From the NCBI GenBank assembly GCA_020137815.1, contig CM035351.1, forward strand, positions 2,512,909-2,576,908: a DNA stretch of 64,000 bases. The letters run 5' to 3'. Shown piece after piece: positions 1-12,359 of this stretch. Each line of letters starts with the position of its first letter. Within the stretch, counting starts at the first letter, position 1. Source of the DNA: Hormiphora californensis. Taxonomy: Eukaryota > Ctenophora > Tentaculata > Cydippida > Pleurobrachiidae. The notes beneath the pieces are model-generated. The model did not search any database. It had not been told where the DNA came from and saw only the letters and a program-made list of their open reading frames with translations. A program made the translations under genes and the position numbers.

Positions 1-375
1 TCGTATGCTACTCGCTGGATGCTAGTGTTTTCGTCCCAGCAATAAATTTTGAACTCCTGCCGCTGTAATATGAATATTTGTAGTCTTTCATGGAAGACAT
101 TTTTCTAAACTTGACAAATTTTCTCCGTTCTCGTTCGTTGGATTTGGATCGAGGGAAACCACCGAACGAAATGTTTAATAAAAGGTTTTCACATGCTTCT
201 ATAGCCGCTCGTAAAGAGCGTTTATTAAACTTTTAAATTCTACTGCAATCGACTCTACTTAATTCGTTGAACTCTAAGTCTAAATCTAAATATGCTTCGA
301 ATAAATGTTAATCTCTACCATGCTACCCTACAAAGAACTATGACGGTATGGAATCTATGAAGTAGCAAGTCTCTC

Positions 376-690
376 CCTCACCTCTTCCCACCACTATCTA
401 TCTCTTACCTAGCTCACCACCCCTCTCTCCATATATCACCCCTATCTCACCCCCTCTCTCACCACCCCTCTCTCGCCACCTCTCTCTCCATACATCACCC
501 CCTATCTCACCCCCTCTCTCCATACATCACCCCTATCTCACCCCCTCTCTCACCACCCCTCTCTCACCACCCATCTCTCCATACATAACCCCTCTCTCAC
601 CCCCTCTCTCCATATAACACCTTCTCTCCATAGATCACCCCCATCTCATCCCCTCTCTCCATATCTCTCCCATCTCCCTCCCTATCTCCA
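376..690. repeat. CT-rich minisatellite
   Basis: Imperfect tandem copies of a roughly 25–35 bp pyrimidine-rich unit. The recurring pieces are CATACATCACCCC, TATCTCACCCC and CTCTCACCACCC. It lies just downstream of the last recognisable exon of the minus-strand Cys-rich gene. Positions 1–375 hold no feature I can support. Confidence 0.8.
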
Positions 691-693
691 TAC

Positions 694-2950
694 TTCTGTA
701 TCGGCGGTGCACACGGAAAAGTTGCTCATGGAGGGAATGTAGAGACAATTGAAACACTCCAGAGTATCATCAGGGGGAGCATTGCACTGTCCCACCACCA
801 CAATTATATCCTGCCAGTTACTGGTCACATTGGCTGACACAGTTTCACTCTCCGTGCTACTTTGGGTTATCCCATTCTTGGTGGAAACAACCTCGGTTGT
901 GGTAGTGGTGGAGCTGATCTTCCACCACCCTGATATCTCCTCAACCGTTGTGACCGTTACCGTGGTAACCACTGTTGCACCATCTACCGTGGCAGTGCTT
1001 TTAGTTTTCTTGGTCGCCGTGGATGTTTGGTCCATGTTCTTCAAGTACCGCGTATCATTTGTGTATCCGGTTGAGCCGTAGTTACAGTTACAATTGTAGG
1101 TGCAATTCAGGCTGGGAAATGTGGGAAATGTGGTGTTAATATAACATGTGTTAACGTACCGTATTGTCAGCGACGCAGACAGTAAAGTTGCTCATTGAGG
1201 GAATGTAGAGGCAGTTGTGGCACTGAAGGCAGTCCTCACACACCACGGGAGGGGTACACACACCCCAGGCCCTTGCCCTCCCGCTCGCATCACCCGTTAC
1301 ATTGACCGTTACATTTACTGTCACCGTGGTGGTTACAACTCCTGTTGCTGAGGTGACCTTGACGACAGTAGTCTCGTTGGTATGGGTCTCCGTGACGGCG
1401 TCGTTGACAACCGTTGTCACGGTCAGGATGTTAGATTCGGTAGTTAGTCACACCATCCTCCTCACTCTCGTCGGTATCCGTTACCTCGCTGATCGATGTT
1501 GTATTCACACCCGTCCCCCAGACCCAGTAGCCTCCGGGGCAGTTGCACGTGCAGGTTGAGCTGTGGGGAAGGAGGGGAGGGCTACAGCTCGCCACCTTGA
1601 CTGCCCCAGGCCCCTCCTTAGTGGGGCGTGTTAGGATGTGAAGAGGGATGAAGAGGCAGCCAAGGGTGCGAGCAAGAGGGCACGGGGCAAATAATGTAAC
1701 CACAACTGCCTCTACAATGTGGTTAAGAGAGAAAATTTCATGTCATGTGGAACAAACTATTCCTAAATCTACAGTCAAATCTCGATTTAGGGGACTCCTC
1801 GAGGAGAGAGTTTTTCACGGTAAATCAATGACCAAGGTATTTCTAGATCCGGTAAATCGAAGTCTAACTATAAAACCAACTTACTTGATAGGGTATGCGT
1901 CCTCGTCATAGGCTGTGTAATTATACATGGTCATCTTGATCTCCTCTGTGGCTGCGAGGGCGGCAGCAACCTCAGCCGCGTCAAGTGTTGCAGTTTCCTC
2001 TGCAGTTTCATTCGACTTGTTTCGATCCTGATATGAAGGAGTGGATCAATTAGTGATCAATTAGTGATCAATTAGTGATCAATTAGTGATGATCCAGCTA
2101 AGCTACTACTTGACCAATCTGTCGGCTCTCACATCACAGTGTTGTATGGCAAGCCGCTACAACCATACATTGTTACTCAACAAGCCCTACACAGGTACTG
2201 GTAATTGAGATGGGCGGTAACTCCTAGGAACCTCTCCAGTCTCCCTGAACAACATTAGAACACCATTAGATCACCATTAGAACAACATTATAGTACACTC
2301 ACACTTGAAGTAAGGGGATCACACACTAAAGTCCAACTGTTCCATTCGGTTGTATTTGGGCAAACTGAGCCATTAGGTAGAGATGCTATGTAGGTTTCCG
2401 TGCAGTCACAGTAGTTAGATGTGTTTGAAGTTGCAACTCCAGTAACGGCTCCCACACCTCCTATCGACTCTGAAAAGATGGATAGTTTTTCCCTTTCCCG
2501 AGGTAGTAGAAGAGTTCTTTTCTTCCCCAGTTTTATACAATACAGGGTACCTACTACTTGAATGCGTGTGACCTCTAATGATGGATTCATGATGTTCTAC
2601 CCAATCTCGCATAAAACTAAACAAAAAATTAGACAGTAGACAGTGTTCAAGAGCTTGAATATATTTTATGCAACCAATACCATATGAGCATTTGTCCGAC
2701 ATCGTCTACAGTCTAAATTACTAAATTAGGATACAATATACATTCAATGACTTGTCAGGTATCTGTTTGACGTCTTTCTCACCAGTCACCTCTGTGTATG
2801 TGTTAAATTTGAACTAGTAACACGCTCGAGAGAGAGCACAATAAATGCCGCTCCAACACGGTCCTGTAACTCACGTGTAAATATGAAGGCAAGGAAGACT
2901 GCGTATAGTGCAGCTGCTGGTAGAAGATGCCGGCACCTCGGTATTTCCAT
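694..2950 (-). CDS. Secreted Cys/Thr-rich repeat protein, unknown function (possibly damaged, 3' end not found)
   Basis: I do not recognise this family. The start at 2950 opens a signal-peptide-like segment (MEIPRCRHLLPAAALYAVF, then LAFIFT). Exons on the minus strand that I can support are 2875–2950, 2303–2469, 1885–2027, 1160–1560 and 694–1111. The first three join in phase with good GT–AG sites. The last two are paralogous repeat units. Each begins with a C-x-C-N-C cluster, continues through a Ser/Thr/Val-rich stretch with many N-x-T sites, and ends in a Cys cluster followed by NCLYIPSMSNF(S/T)VC. This looks like an extracellular, heavily glycosylated protein. Exon 1160–1560 needs a one-base shift near 1440–1455 to stay open, and it ends in phase 0 while the next exon opens only in phase 2. 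So this is either a pseudogene, a sequence error, or an unrecognised splice. No downstream exon was found in 1–690. Confidence 0.45.
2044..2088. repeat. 11-bp tandem repeat, about 4 copies
   Basis: Four consecutive copies of ATCAATTAGTG sit in an intron, 17 bp upstream of a splice acceptor of the minus-strand Cys-rich gene. Confidence 0.85.
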
Positions 2951-3906
2951 GGTAACCGAGGGAGGGAGTCCTTGTATCCCTTAGTTACGGACTCTATCTG
3001 GAGTCTTGGGAGAGATTGGGGTACAGACAGTTATACAAACAGCACACAGCTCCAAAACATGTAAACTCAGTAAACCCCGATAGCTGAACTGTTTAGCTTG
3101 CGTCTGCACGCTGCGTACACACTCAGATAGAGATACCTGGGGGATAGAGAGATAGATAGAGAGAGATAAAAGTTGGAGTGGTTGAACAGAAACGACAGAG
3201 GTTAAAATGATTCGTAGTATTCGTAATATGCCTATAATATAGGCTACTTCGTATAACCATTAGACCAATTATAGTGGGTGCTAATGTTCAGTAAGAGTCG
3301 ACAGATGATTCCTAAAATCGAGAGAGGGCATTGGTCGCATTGCTTCCGGTGCATCCTGGAGTTCGGGAAATCGATCCAAAATTGAGGGCAGTAAAGCTCT
3401 GTGCAGAGAGACATAAATACAGGAGGAGAGGAAAAGCTCTCAGCGGAAGGAGAGGTCATGAGAGAGAAAGGGGGGAGAAAAAAAGAGCTATTCTGTTCTG
3501 TGCTACTCGATTATCATCAGATTTGAGTTTGTCTGGCCGCTGCAGCAGCTGTATTTTAGTATTGAAGCACTGCCCTATCAAACAGGTGCACTTCAGAGCT
3601 GTTTCCGGCAATTTCCCCATTGTTAGATCTCGGCCTGACAACGGAACATCTAGAAATCATTCTTCTCTCTCTTTCCCATTCCCCCGGCCCTATCTCTATG
3701 TCTCTCTTCCCCAGCCCTAGCTCTCTCTCTATGTCTCTCTTCCCCATGTCCCCCTCTCTCTCTGTATGTCTCTCTTCCCCATGTCCCCCTCTCTCTGTGT
3801 CTCTTCTCCTAACTCTTGGCCGTCGACCATCATGGTCATTATGTGTGTAATGGGCCGGATTCTGGAGGGTAAATAGATGATCACTGCTTCCGCTGAAACC
3901 CCCTAA
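2951..3906. other. Intergenic, no gene seen
   Basis: This is the spacer between the divergent Cys-rich gene (minus) and the alpha2delta-like gene (plus). Open frames here are short and partly built from CT-rich sequence (3660–3810), with no splice-compatible or family-like coding. Both promoters are expected here, but I see no defined motif. Confidence 0.5.
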
Positions 3907-4024
<118 letters not shown>

Positions 4025-4119
4025 CGTTTAGTTTCCTTTGTTCGTAGCAAATCCATGACTTTTTCATTGCTTTAATTCTCTGAAACAGTTTATTCTTCAG
4101 TTTATTCTTCAGCCCAGTC

Positions 4120-7100
4120 ATGATGTCAGCTCCCCTCCTCCTACTCCTCCTCTCTGGATCCCTTGTAGGAGGATACTACACCAGTTGTGACAACGATACA
4201 ACCTCAATCGGAGCCCGGATCGATGCCCTATTCCGTGAAGCCATCAATTTTGAGGTTGTCGAAGATTTGTACGCGAACCGGAGCCGTGTCTTCCAAGTTA
4301 ACCATACAGAGCTCGTGGACTTCATAGCCAATACAACGGAACAAGAGTTCATGGAGGCCAGTAGGGCTATCCGGCACATCAGGGACTCTGCCCGGGAGTC
4401 ATACGAAGAGCATGAGTGGAGTGCTGGCATTAACAACTCATTTTGGGATGGCTTCACCTCTCCAATCCAATCAACCGATGGCACCTTCCTTGCTATGAAC
4501 TGGAGCGAGAGGTACAATGATAATGTGAGCATGTCCGAGAGTGCTATTATCCTGCCTATCAATGTGTTTAGTAACTGGACTGACGTCAAGAACACTATCC
4601 AATGGACCAAGAAACTGAACGAAGCATTCGTTGAGAATTATCTACAGAGACCGGAGAATATATACTGGCAGTACATTGGAACCCCTCAGGGTGCCCTCAG
4701 GAGTTTCCCTGCTGCCTTCATTCAGGAGAAAGAGAAGGACACTTTTGATGTGAGGCAGAGGCCATGGTACAATGAAGGAATCGGGTGTCCTAAAGATGTT
4801 GTGATGCTGATTGATACAAGTGGAAGTTTAGAGGGGTTCCCATCGAAACTGCTCAAGACGACTGCTAAAAAACTAATTGAGCTGATCCTCACAGATTCTG
4901 ATTTTGTCACAGCTATCTCTGTGGGACCGCAAGGTAAAGTGCCTCTTTCCCTTTACTACTTTTCTACATAACAGTATTTTATAATGTTCGAGAATGATGA
5001 TCTGCAGTTACTGCAGATAAACTACTGTAGTTTATGGGATTAGCAGATTTATAGAGAATTCAATTTTATGCATGTTTAGAGGTTATGGGATTAGAGAATC
5101 TATACCTGTAGCTACACATCCCCACCCCCTCGTATGAAATAAACCCATTTTCAGCCCGATATTTCGTGTGTAACGGACTACTCCAGAGGGCAGAAGCGAG
5201 TGTGAAGGTCAGACTGGAGGAAGCCATCATGAGTTACCACCCCGCTGGGGTTAGCAACTGGACAGATGGGATCGATAAAGCCTTCCAGACATTTTACAAC
5301 TCAGAGAAAGCAAATCTTACTTCTCGGTACGACTGCTTCTACAGAATTGTGATCATATACTAGTACTTCAGCTACATAGATCTGAATCAGACTGAATCTC
5401 AAGACCATAAATATACCCCAAGAGATGTATTGACATGTCTGGTTAACTGGTATATTTTTCTTGTCTCGCAGATGCATCAAGATCATCATAATCTTCAGCG
5501 ATGAAACGAGCCAAAACCTCCATGTTAGTACCATTTAGACAGCATGATATATCTGCTACATGTCAGCCATCGATTAGACAGCTGTGCTGGTAACCATTTA
5601 GATAGTTACTAGGTACTACCTAGCTTAACTTTCATATACATGAAGTTTATTGTTCTTCTAGTTCCTACAATCCTACGAACAAATCACATTTAATTCCGCG
5701 GTATAAGCTACGACCTCGTCATTTCTGGGCACTCATTCCACATTCGTTCCCATACTTTTAATCACACCTGTCCGCTGTCCCCCTTTCCCCCTTCGAGACA
5801 GCTTTCTAATAGAATACTGTCCAAAATTGTATTTGTCAAATATCTATCGGGGAGCTGCGAGGGCCAGAAGAGAGAGGGATAGAGAACCACTCATCATCAC
5901 TTAATTAAGAGGGGTGACAAAAAAGGAACCCATTCCCAAGCTGATCATGCTATATCAGGAGATGATAGAATCTCACGATCCAAGCGGAATGACGAGGGTT
6001 TACGTATTCTCCTTTCGCCGAAATGAAGGTCTCTTTCCTGATAAGTTGACCAGCCTGCCCTGCCAACACGATGGGCTCTACAACAAGATCCTGTACTTTG
6101 GGCAAATTGAGGATTCCCTACAGACCATCGTTCAGGTAACACCCCCAGAATCAGCCAGACCAATCCTTCCTGATAATATCTCGTTATAGGTTCCCATGAA
6201 AAATCTTTTTGGTAGAAATTTAAAGTCTCAACTCCCACCTAGTCGGAGAACGAACACTTGAACAATGTTGATGTAGCTGAGACGTGGAGTAATGTCTACA
6301 AGGACATTAACGGGTTCGGATTCGTTGTCACGGTTACCCTACCACTGGTAGTGAGCACTTCACTGAGCGAAAAACTCTCCACTGGAGTGGATAGGGAGAA
6401 CAGTGTGTCCTTCCTTGGTAAGAGGGAAATACTGGTTCCTGATTGGCTGATAACCAGTCACGTGACCTAAATAACGAGTTATGATTGGTTGTTTACTTGT
6501 TTCAGTCGGTTCCTTGGTAAGAGTACAATATGTTGTTTCTCAACAAAATATGGAATGGGATGTTTTTTTATCGTGTGATGTTTTTAGTTTTAATCGTCGG
6601 AGATCGTGGTTACTTATTTTAAATCAAGAGAGACCCGTGATCACAGTTCAACTCTTTAACTCAAAAACAACCTACCCCCGCTCAGATAGTTACCCAATCA
6701 ATCCTTTAGGTGTGGTGGGGCTGGATTTCAAGACAATGTACATCGTCCGGAAAGCAGCGAGTGTCCTGCCTCCTAGTGCCGGGGTTATCCTACTGAATAA
6801 CAAGGGGTACCCCATCCATCACAATCTTATGGATAGGTTCAAAGGCCGTGATGTCACTACTAAACTACAGGACTTTTACTTCATCGAGGAGTATCAACAT
6901 GTATGTAGCAGAGAATAGGTAGAGAGTGAATTGTTCAAATCGCAGGAAGAGAGGGAGAGAGAGACTCAATCAAGGATGTAAAAGAGGAGGATCTAGAATT
7001 TTCGAGTTTGACTGAGTCCTTTCCTCAGTCCACCAAAGTCCATAACTTTAAAGTAAGAGTGGCGTGCCGTGTTTTCTCACAAAACTTAGTGGATGAACGG

Positions 7101-10100
7101 GGAGTACCACCAGGACCATTGGTACGGTATCGAAAATTTCCAATTCTGTCTCGTTCATTAGTTATGACGTAATATGTTCATTAGGGTAGACCGGGGTAAT
7201 TTGGACGGTTTTGGCATTCAATTGGTATTTCAAGAGCCATTAATTTACTTAATCAATTAGTTAGCTACTCAATTTGTGCAACTGAACCTTTATCTTGAGC
7301 CTCGGAACAAATTTGAATCGAAAACATAACTTTTAGATAGCTAATTAACCTTGTTAATGAAGGTAAGTCGGAATATTTTTGATCGCGAGACACGGGGCAA
7401 TTTGGACTAGTGGCTTCTAGACCAATCACAATGCGCGCATTCAATCACGTGACCGCGACACACCACATTGCCCCAGCTGTAAATCTGCGATGTAAATCAG
7501 ACCGAGGTTGGGGCTATTTGGACAAACTTAGATTGTAGCCACAGTTTTTGAGATATCGATTTCAAACTTTTCAGTCATCTAGTAATTTAGTATCCCGTGC
7601 TATTCCTTTTTTCAAAATTAGTTAATTAAGTAGTAATTAGCCTAATTAACCAAAAAATTAAGTGTTCATCAGATCTATATCTATAGGGTGCATTTTCGAA
7701 AGCTCAGGATTAGCCTAGTCGATTATAAAATGATTTAATCTAATCCCAAATAGGGTTTTTGAGAAAATCGACATCAAAGATCAAAAAACCACAAATAAAG
7801 CTACGGTTTTCAAAGGAATGCTGTTTGTGTTTTCAGGTGCTTACAAGGCCAGAAATTACTATTAATTAATCATGTTAGTGGCCGATTCCCACTCAATGCA
7901 ATTCCCTGGGGTTACTATAGCAACGGAGTTTGTTACCATAGTAACCGGCGAATTTGCATTAATGTACTATTTTCTTGCTCCGAATTCACCCATTACATCC
8001 GTATTATTAGACTATCGATTATTTAAACATGATGGTGAGTCACAATGAGACATCAGACTACCTTCAGTTACCAGCCAGTCAGGGGCTTTGGTTATCAAAT
8101 GTATGCCTATTGCTCTAAGTTAGCCTGTAATTTATCCCTTTATTCAGTTTAAATATCAGCTGCATATGGATGATTATCATGATAATACACTACTTTTGGT
8201 CATCAAAGCACCAGTCCTAGATATTCTGGAGCACCCTATGAAGTTGGTTTGTCGAATGCCACACCATGGATTGACTTGTTACCTTGGCATCCAGAGAATT
8301 GGTTGTAAAATGCGCCTTTTTTCTATTTTTTTGGTCTATTTACTCAGTTTTAGCCATCTATATTGATTGAATAGGATAATTATGAAAGCAGGTTGTCTAT
8401 GGTTACCATAGAAACGAGTATAATGGCGCCATGAGGCCAATTTTTTTTAACCAATTTACCCCTTGGGGCAATTTGGTCTAGTCCAAATTGCCCCACGGGG
8501 CAATCTGGATTATGACCGAATTGCCCCCGATTTTTTCGTCCGAATTGCCCCAAATTGTCCGAATTGCCCCGCTTCATTAAAATGCCAATTAGCTAATTAA
8601 ATCGAAAGCTAATGTCATTTTGATGATGAAACTGAATAGAAAATTATCATATTGTGAAATTCTGACCCTTAATTTAACTAATTATCATAATTAAGTTTAC
8701 CGAAATAAAGTTTAACTTTAAAGTCGTCATTTTTCGTTATTTCACACTAAACACCACAATTTAAAAGTCCCATATAAATCACTAGTCCACATTGCCCCGT
8801 CCTGTGACCACATTGCCCCACCGTCCAAATTACCCCGGTCTACCCTATTTCAACTTTCATAAAATTGCTTTTCAGAAAAATCTGTGCATTGTGCATTGAA
8901 ATGGATGCTTGCATCGTGTTCAGCGTCAAAAAATAGCCGGGGTACCAAATTTTGGTGTCTCTACCTTGTCTGTAACGCGAGATATCGACAATTATCAAAA
9001 ACGACCAAAAATGGGAGAAAGAGAGTGTGTTATCTTTGGGTGCTAACTGCTAGTTGTTTGTGCGCGCCACCCAACTGTAAGGGACCAACTTACAAAAAAG
9101 TACCCGGGTTAGTTAACCATAAGTACTCGGGTTAGTTAACCATAAGTACTACAATCTCTCTTTCTCTCTCTTTGGTCGTTTTTGATATTTGTCAATATCT
9201 CGCGTCACAGACAAGGTAGAGACACCAAAATTTGATACCCCGGCTATTTTTTGACGCTGAACACGATGCAATCATCCATTTCAATCCAAAATGCACAGAT
9301 TTTTCTGTAGAGCAATTTTATGAAAGTGGAAATAATGAACATATTACGTCATAACTAATGAACGAGACAGAATTGGAAATTTTCGACAATGGTCCTGGTG
9401 GTACTCCCCGTTCATCCACTAAGTTTTGTGAGAAAAAACGGCGCGCCACTCTTACTTTAAATGGTTCATTGCAGGATTTGATGGAAATTGAAGTAGCACT
9501 GATGGAGCGATCTAAAGTAATGTTAAAAACTCGGGGAGACTTCTACGTCATCGGACAGAGACGAGGAACTGCCCGGGTTCAGGTAACTGGTAACCATGGT
9601 TACAGGTAACTATTAGTTACCATGCCATGGTAACTAATAGTTACCTGCGTATTTTCCACGTTTCCAGTCACGGTTTCAGTGAAAACCATGACGTATCAAA
9701 TCCGCACCAGCCGCTCTTTGACTTTAGATAGAGCTGTCACCGTCAACAATGAACCAGCCATTTCCAAGAACTCTCCCCTTCAGGATCTGTATTATGAGAC
9801 GAGTCATGTTCCGGGGACTCCGTTTAGTGTTGCCATAGTGAACACTGAGTATCCAATCAAGTACCACATCCTAAAGTCATATACAATATCCATGGAACGA
9901 GTGAGGCACATTCTTAGACAGTGGAAGGGCCGGATCCTTCATAGGTATTAATAATGTTCAAATATTGACCAATCAGAGCGCTAGATTGAGTTCAAAGTGA
10001 CGTCATAAGCAATGCTGAACCAATCAGATCTCGCATCTTTTTGACCTGTCTAGCAGTGTCAATGTCTCAGATCGGTTCCGCTAGACAGTTCTTGACAGAT

Positions 10101-11479
10101 AACCAAAAACAGAGATCAACCCAATATAAATTTTACCCCTCCCCATTTCATTTGACAGGTTTAAGTACTACGCGTGTAAAGACCTAGCAAGGATCCTGGA
10201 AGACCGATCTGTTTCACACTACGAATTGAACTCCTGGGACTTTTGTAACCACCGCATTTATTCAGTTTTAACGGACATCATCATGAGTCAGGAGTATCGG
10301 AAACTGACCTGGCGACCACGATCCCTCTTTAAAACCCCGGAGAACATTCCCCTGATCACCCATTATGCCATCACATCAAATAGCATTGCATTTTACAGTG
10401 CTGCAAACTACCTCCAAACCGATTTCTTCTCCATTGAAAACGTGAGACCGTATGTGGGAGTGTTCAAGAACCCCCATGTCAGGTACTATGTAGACCTGCC
10501 CCTCTGGAGACCGTCCCTCAAACGGGAGACGGTTAACATAACCCGTCGACTCACCCTGGCCGGGTCTATGGTCATGGCAGTGGGATTTGAGTTGGATTTG
10601 GCAGTTTTCCAGCGCTGGGTCTACCTTGGAGTCACAGAGCCCAAACATGAGACTCTTCTGGTGAACGAAAATGCTTTTCTAGTGAGCTATCTTCCTCACC
10701 CGGGTATACCCATTCGGAGGTTTTTGGGTCGACACCACCCCTTCCTGCTGCGAGAGATGGTAAAAATGGGGATATTCAAGACTGTCAATCATATCGAGTG
10801 TATTGATGTATGCCAGGCACCTAACCGAGACCTAGCACACTCCTTTTTTGGGTATACCCTCAACACTGGATCAAGAGAACTCCATCATGAGAGTAGCAGT
10901 TCTCAGAACAAAATGACCTTGTGGACCATACTCGTGCATATCCTCCGATCTCTCATGCTAACCCTCCTAACCACTCTCCCCACCATGGCCCAAGAAGTGG
11001 AAGATGCCAGTTTATCTGAGGTGTACAAAGAGCGGGCTTATTTCAGTGGTAACAAACCAGAGGACATTAGAACGGTTGAATGCTGTCAAGAGTTCACCCA
11101 TTTTGAGCGTGATTACACGTTTGATTTCCACTGTCAACCCCGGCTCCTGGTCAGCAAGTGTAGGAGTGGGTGTGAGACGGAGTATTTGATTGAGGAGGTG
11201 ATGGGGACCAATCTAGTTTTGGTGGTTCACCGTACCCCAAGGTGTCACTGCAGTGAGGTTGAGGAGGTTCGAATTGGACAGGGAAGGAAGAGGTTTGTGC
11301 ACTCGCCATGCTACAATGATTCCCACTCTCACGCCTTTATTCCCTCCAAGACGTGTGTAATGAGTAGGAAGAACAAGACAGAGGTCGAGGATTCGTGTAG
11401 TGGAAGGAGGAGCGGTGCAATGAGAGGGGACTTGACAATGTTATGGACCATTATAATAGTTGCAGTTGTGGGGATATGA
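4120..11479 (+). CDS. Voltage-gated calcium channel alpha2delta subunit-like protein
   Basis: Exons 4120–4933, 5155–5326, 5472–5527, 5912–6135, 6243–6417, 6710–6900, 9475–9589, 9668–9944 and 10159–11479 join in phase to 1115 codons including the stop, close to the usual alpha2delta length. In order it shows a hydrophobic signal peptide (MMSAPLLLLLLSGSLVGG), an N-terminal Cache-type region, the conserved RPWY motif, and a VWA domain with a DTSGS MIDAS at about residue 232. Cache-like segments, a Cys-rich delta-like part and a terminal hydrophobic stretch (LWTIIIVAVVGI) without a cytoplasmic tail follow. That tail suits the GPI anchoring known for this family. Family members sit outside the membrane and promote trafficking of CaV pore subunits. 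The third and fourth exon joins use weaker sites (donor GTACCA at 5528). The intact MIDAS argues against the relative CACHD1. Confidence 0.85.
7052..9456. mobile_element. TTAA-flanked palindromic (fold-back) element, interrupted by a second element
   Basis: Inverted arms begin AGTAAGAGTGGC and end GCCACTCTTACT, directly flanked by TTAA (7048–7051 and 9457–9460), which is read as a target duplication. Arm sequence runs 7052–7183, then resumes at 8846 to about 9015 after the inserted TA element. The matching arm is about 9155–9456, and an unpaired centre of about 140 bp holds two copies of CGGGTTAGTTAACCATAAGT. Without the insertion the palindrome would be about 740 bp. I see no transposase frame. 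It fills most of the 6901–9474 intron of the alpha2delta-like gene, and its right TTAA ends 14 bp before the next exon. Confidence 0.85.
7184..8845. mobile_element. 1.66-kb non-autonomous TA-flanked element with GGGGCAATTTGG motif array
   Basis: Terminal inverted repeats GGGTAGACCGGGGTAATTTG and its complement at 8826–8845 are flanked by TA on both sides. The opposite arm of the surrounding palindrome shows the same site with a single TA, so this is a clean insertion. Inside are about ten copies of a GGGGCAATTTGG-like motif in both orientations, densest at 8457–8575 and 8786–8838, with others near 7394, 7464 and 7510. The longest internal frames are under 70 codons and resemble nothing I know, so it is probably mobilised in trans. 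A TA target is typical of Tc1/mariner-like transposases, but the family is not determined. Confidence 0.85.
9590..9667. repeat. Hairpin-forming 78-bp intron
   Basis: Nearly all of this intron of the alpha2delta-like gene is a self-complementary run. It is built on GGTAACTATTAGTTACCATG facing its complement near 9602–9645. Confidence 0.7.
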
Positions 11480-12359
11480 TGAGAACGGTGACAATGTCTA
11501 AAATCTGAATTTTGAATTTGATTGTTGTTAACATCTCCAAATAGCGAATAGTATTTACTTTTAGTGAATCAAGGTCAAATGAAACATGCTCAACGTGCAG
11601 CACATGTTGCATCTCTATTTGCGCATGACAGCATAGCATATGAGATGAGGTGTATAACATGTCACGGGCTACCAATCAATCTTTCATCTTTTCACCGAGT
11701 TTGCATCCCTTCCTCTCTCTCTCTCTTTCTCTCTCTCATTCTCAGATACTCACTCACTCACTATAATCTCTAAGCCTCTCCCACTCGTCTCTCTATTAAC
11801 TCCATCACAGTCGACCACTCAGACCGTGCTTGCAAAGCTCAATTGCAATACATTGTCCGGTTTAACTATCTCCATGACAAAAATCATGCTCTCTCTCCTT
11901 TTCCTCCCTCTTCTCTCTCTCTTCTGCTCCTTCTCTCTCCAAGTAAATGGCAAACGAGGTCTCGTGATAGCACGTATAACTGCACGTGACTCCCTGGATC
12001 ACGTGTTGCAGAACAGATAAAGGTGCGGAATCTCCCAACATCACATTTCTACGGTTTGACCAACAGCGTGTGGCCCACCAGAGATCCTCCTCTATCAAGA
12101 TCTGATCAGATCAGGGATCTGATAATTTTTGTGGTACTGCCAATCTTTCACAACCGAGTACTGGTTTTTAGTTTTTGTGTTCTTCTACAGGAGATACTTA
12201 GTTTAAATTTACACAGTTCCTGCTTGTGAAAATCGTTTAAACATAATTGCAGAGAGAAGAGTGCTCCCCTGGCAACCGTAACGCTCACTTCTCAGTTTGC
12301 CATCTCGTTTTAGTTACTCTATCAGTATCTCAACTAGACACCCGGTATATTGCTAGACC
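11480..12359. other. Intergenic, no gene seen
   Basis: The spacer between two plus-strand genes has only short frames, a short CT-rich run (11712–11740) and a small palindrome around 12098–12122 (GATCTGATCAGATCAGG). The SHIPPO gene promoter is expected in its right part. A GGCAACCGTAAC motif at 12271–12282 weakly resembles a ciliary X-box half site. Confidence 0.5.

Noticed and set aside
6505-6515. Possible 11-bp microexon (after TTTCAG, before GTAAGAG) in the alpha2delta-like gene
   Set aside because: It copies the preceding exon end and donor, but including it shifts the frame. Joining 6417 to 6710 directly gives the expected family sequence in phase.
8166-8577. Small frames inside the TA-flanked element as a transposase
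   Set aside because: They are under 70 codons, on opposite strands, with no recognisable catalytic motif.
9358-9474. Upstream part of the open frame before 9475
   Set aside because: It is palindrome-arm sequence. Coding resumes only after the acceptor at 9473–9474, where alpha2delta similarity begins.
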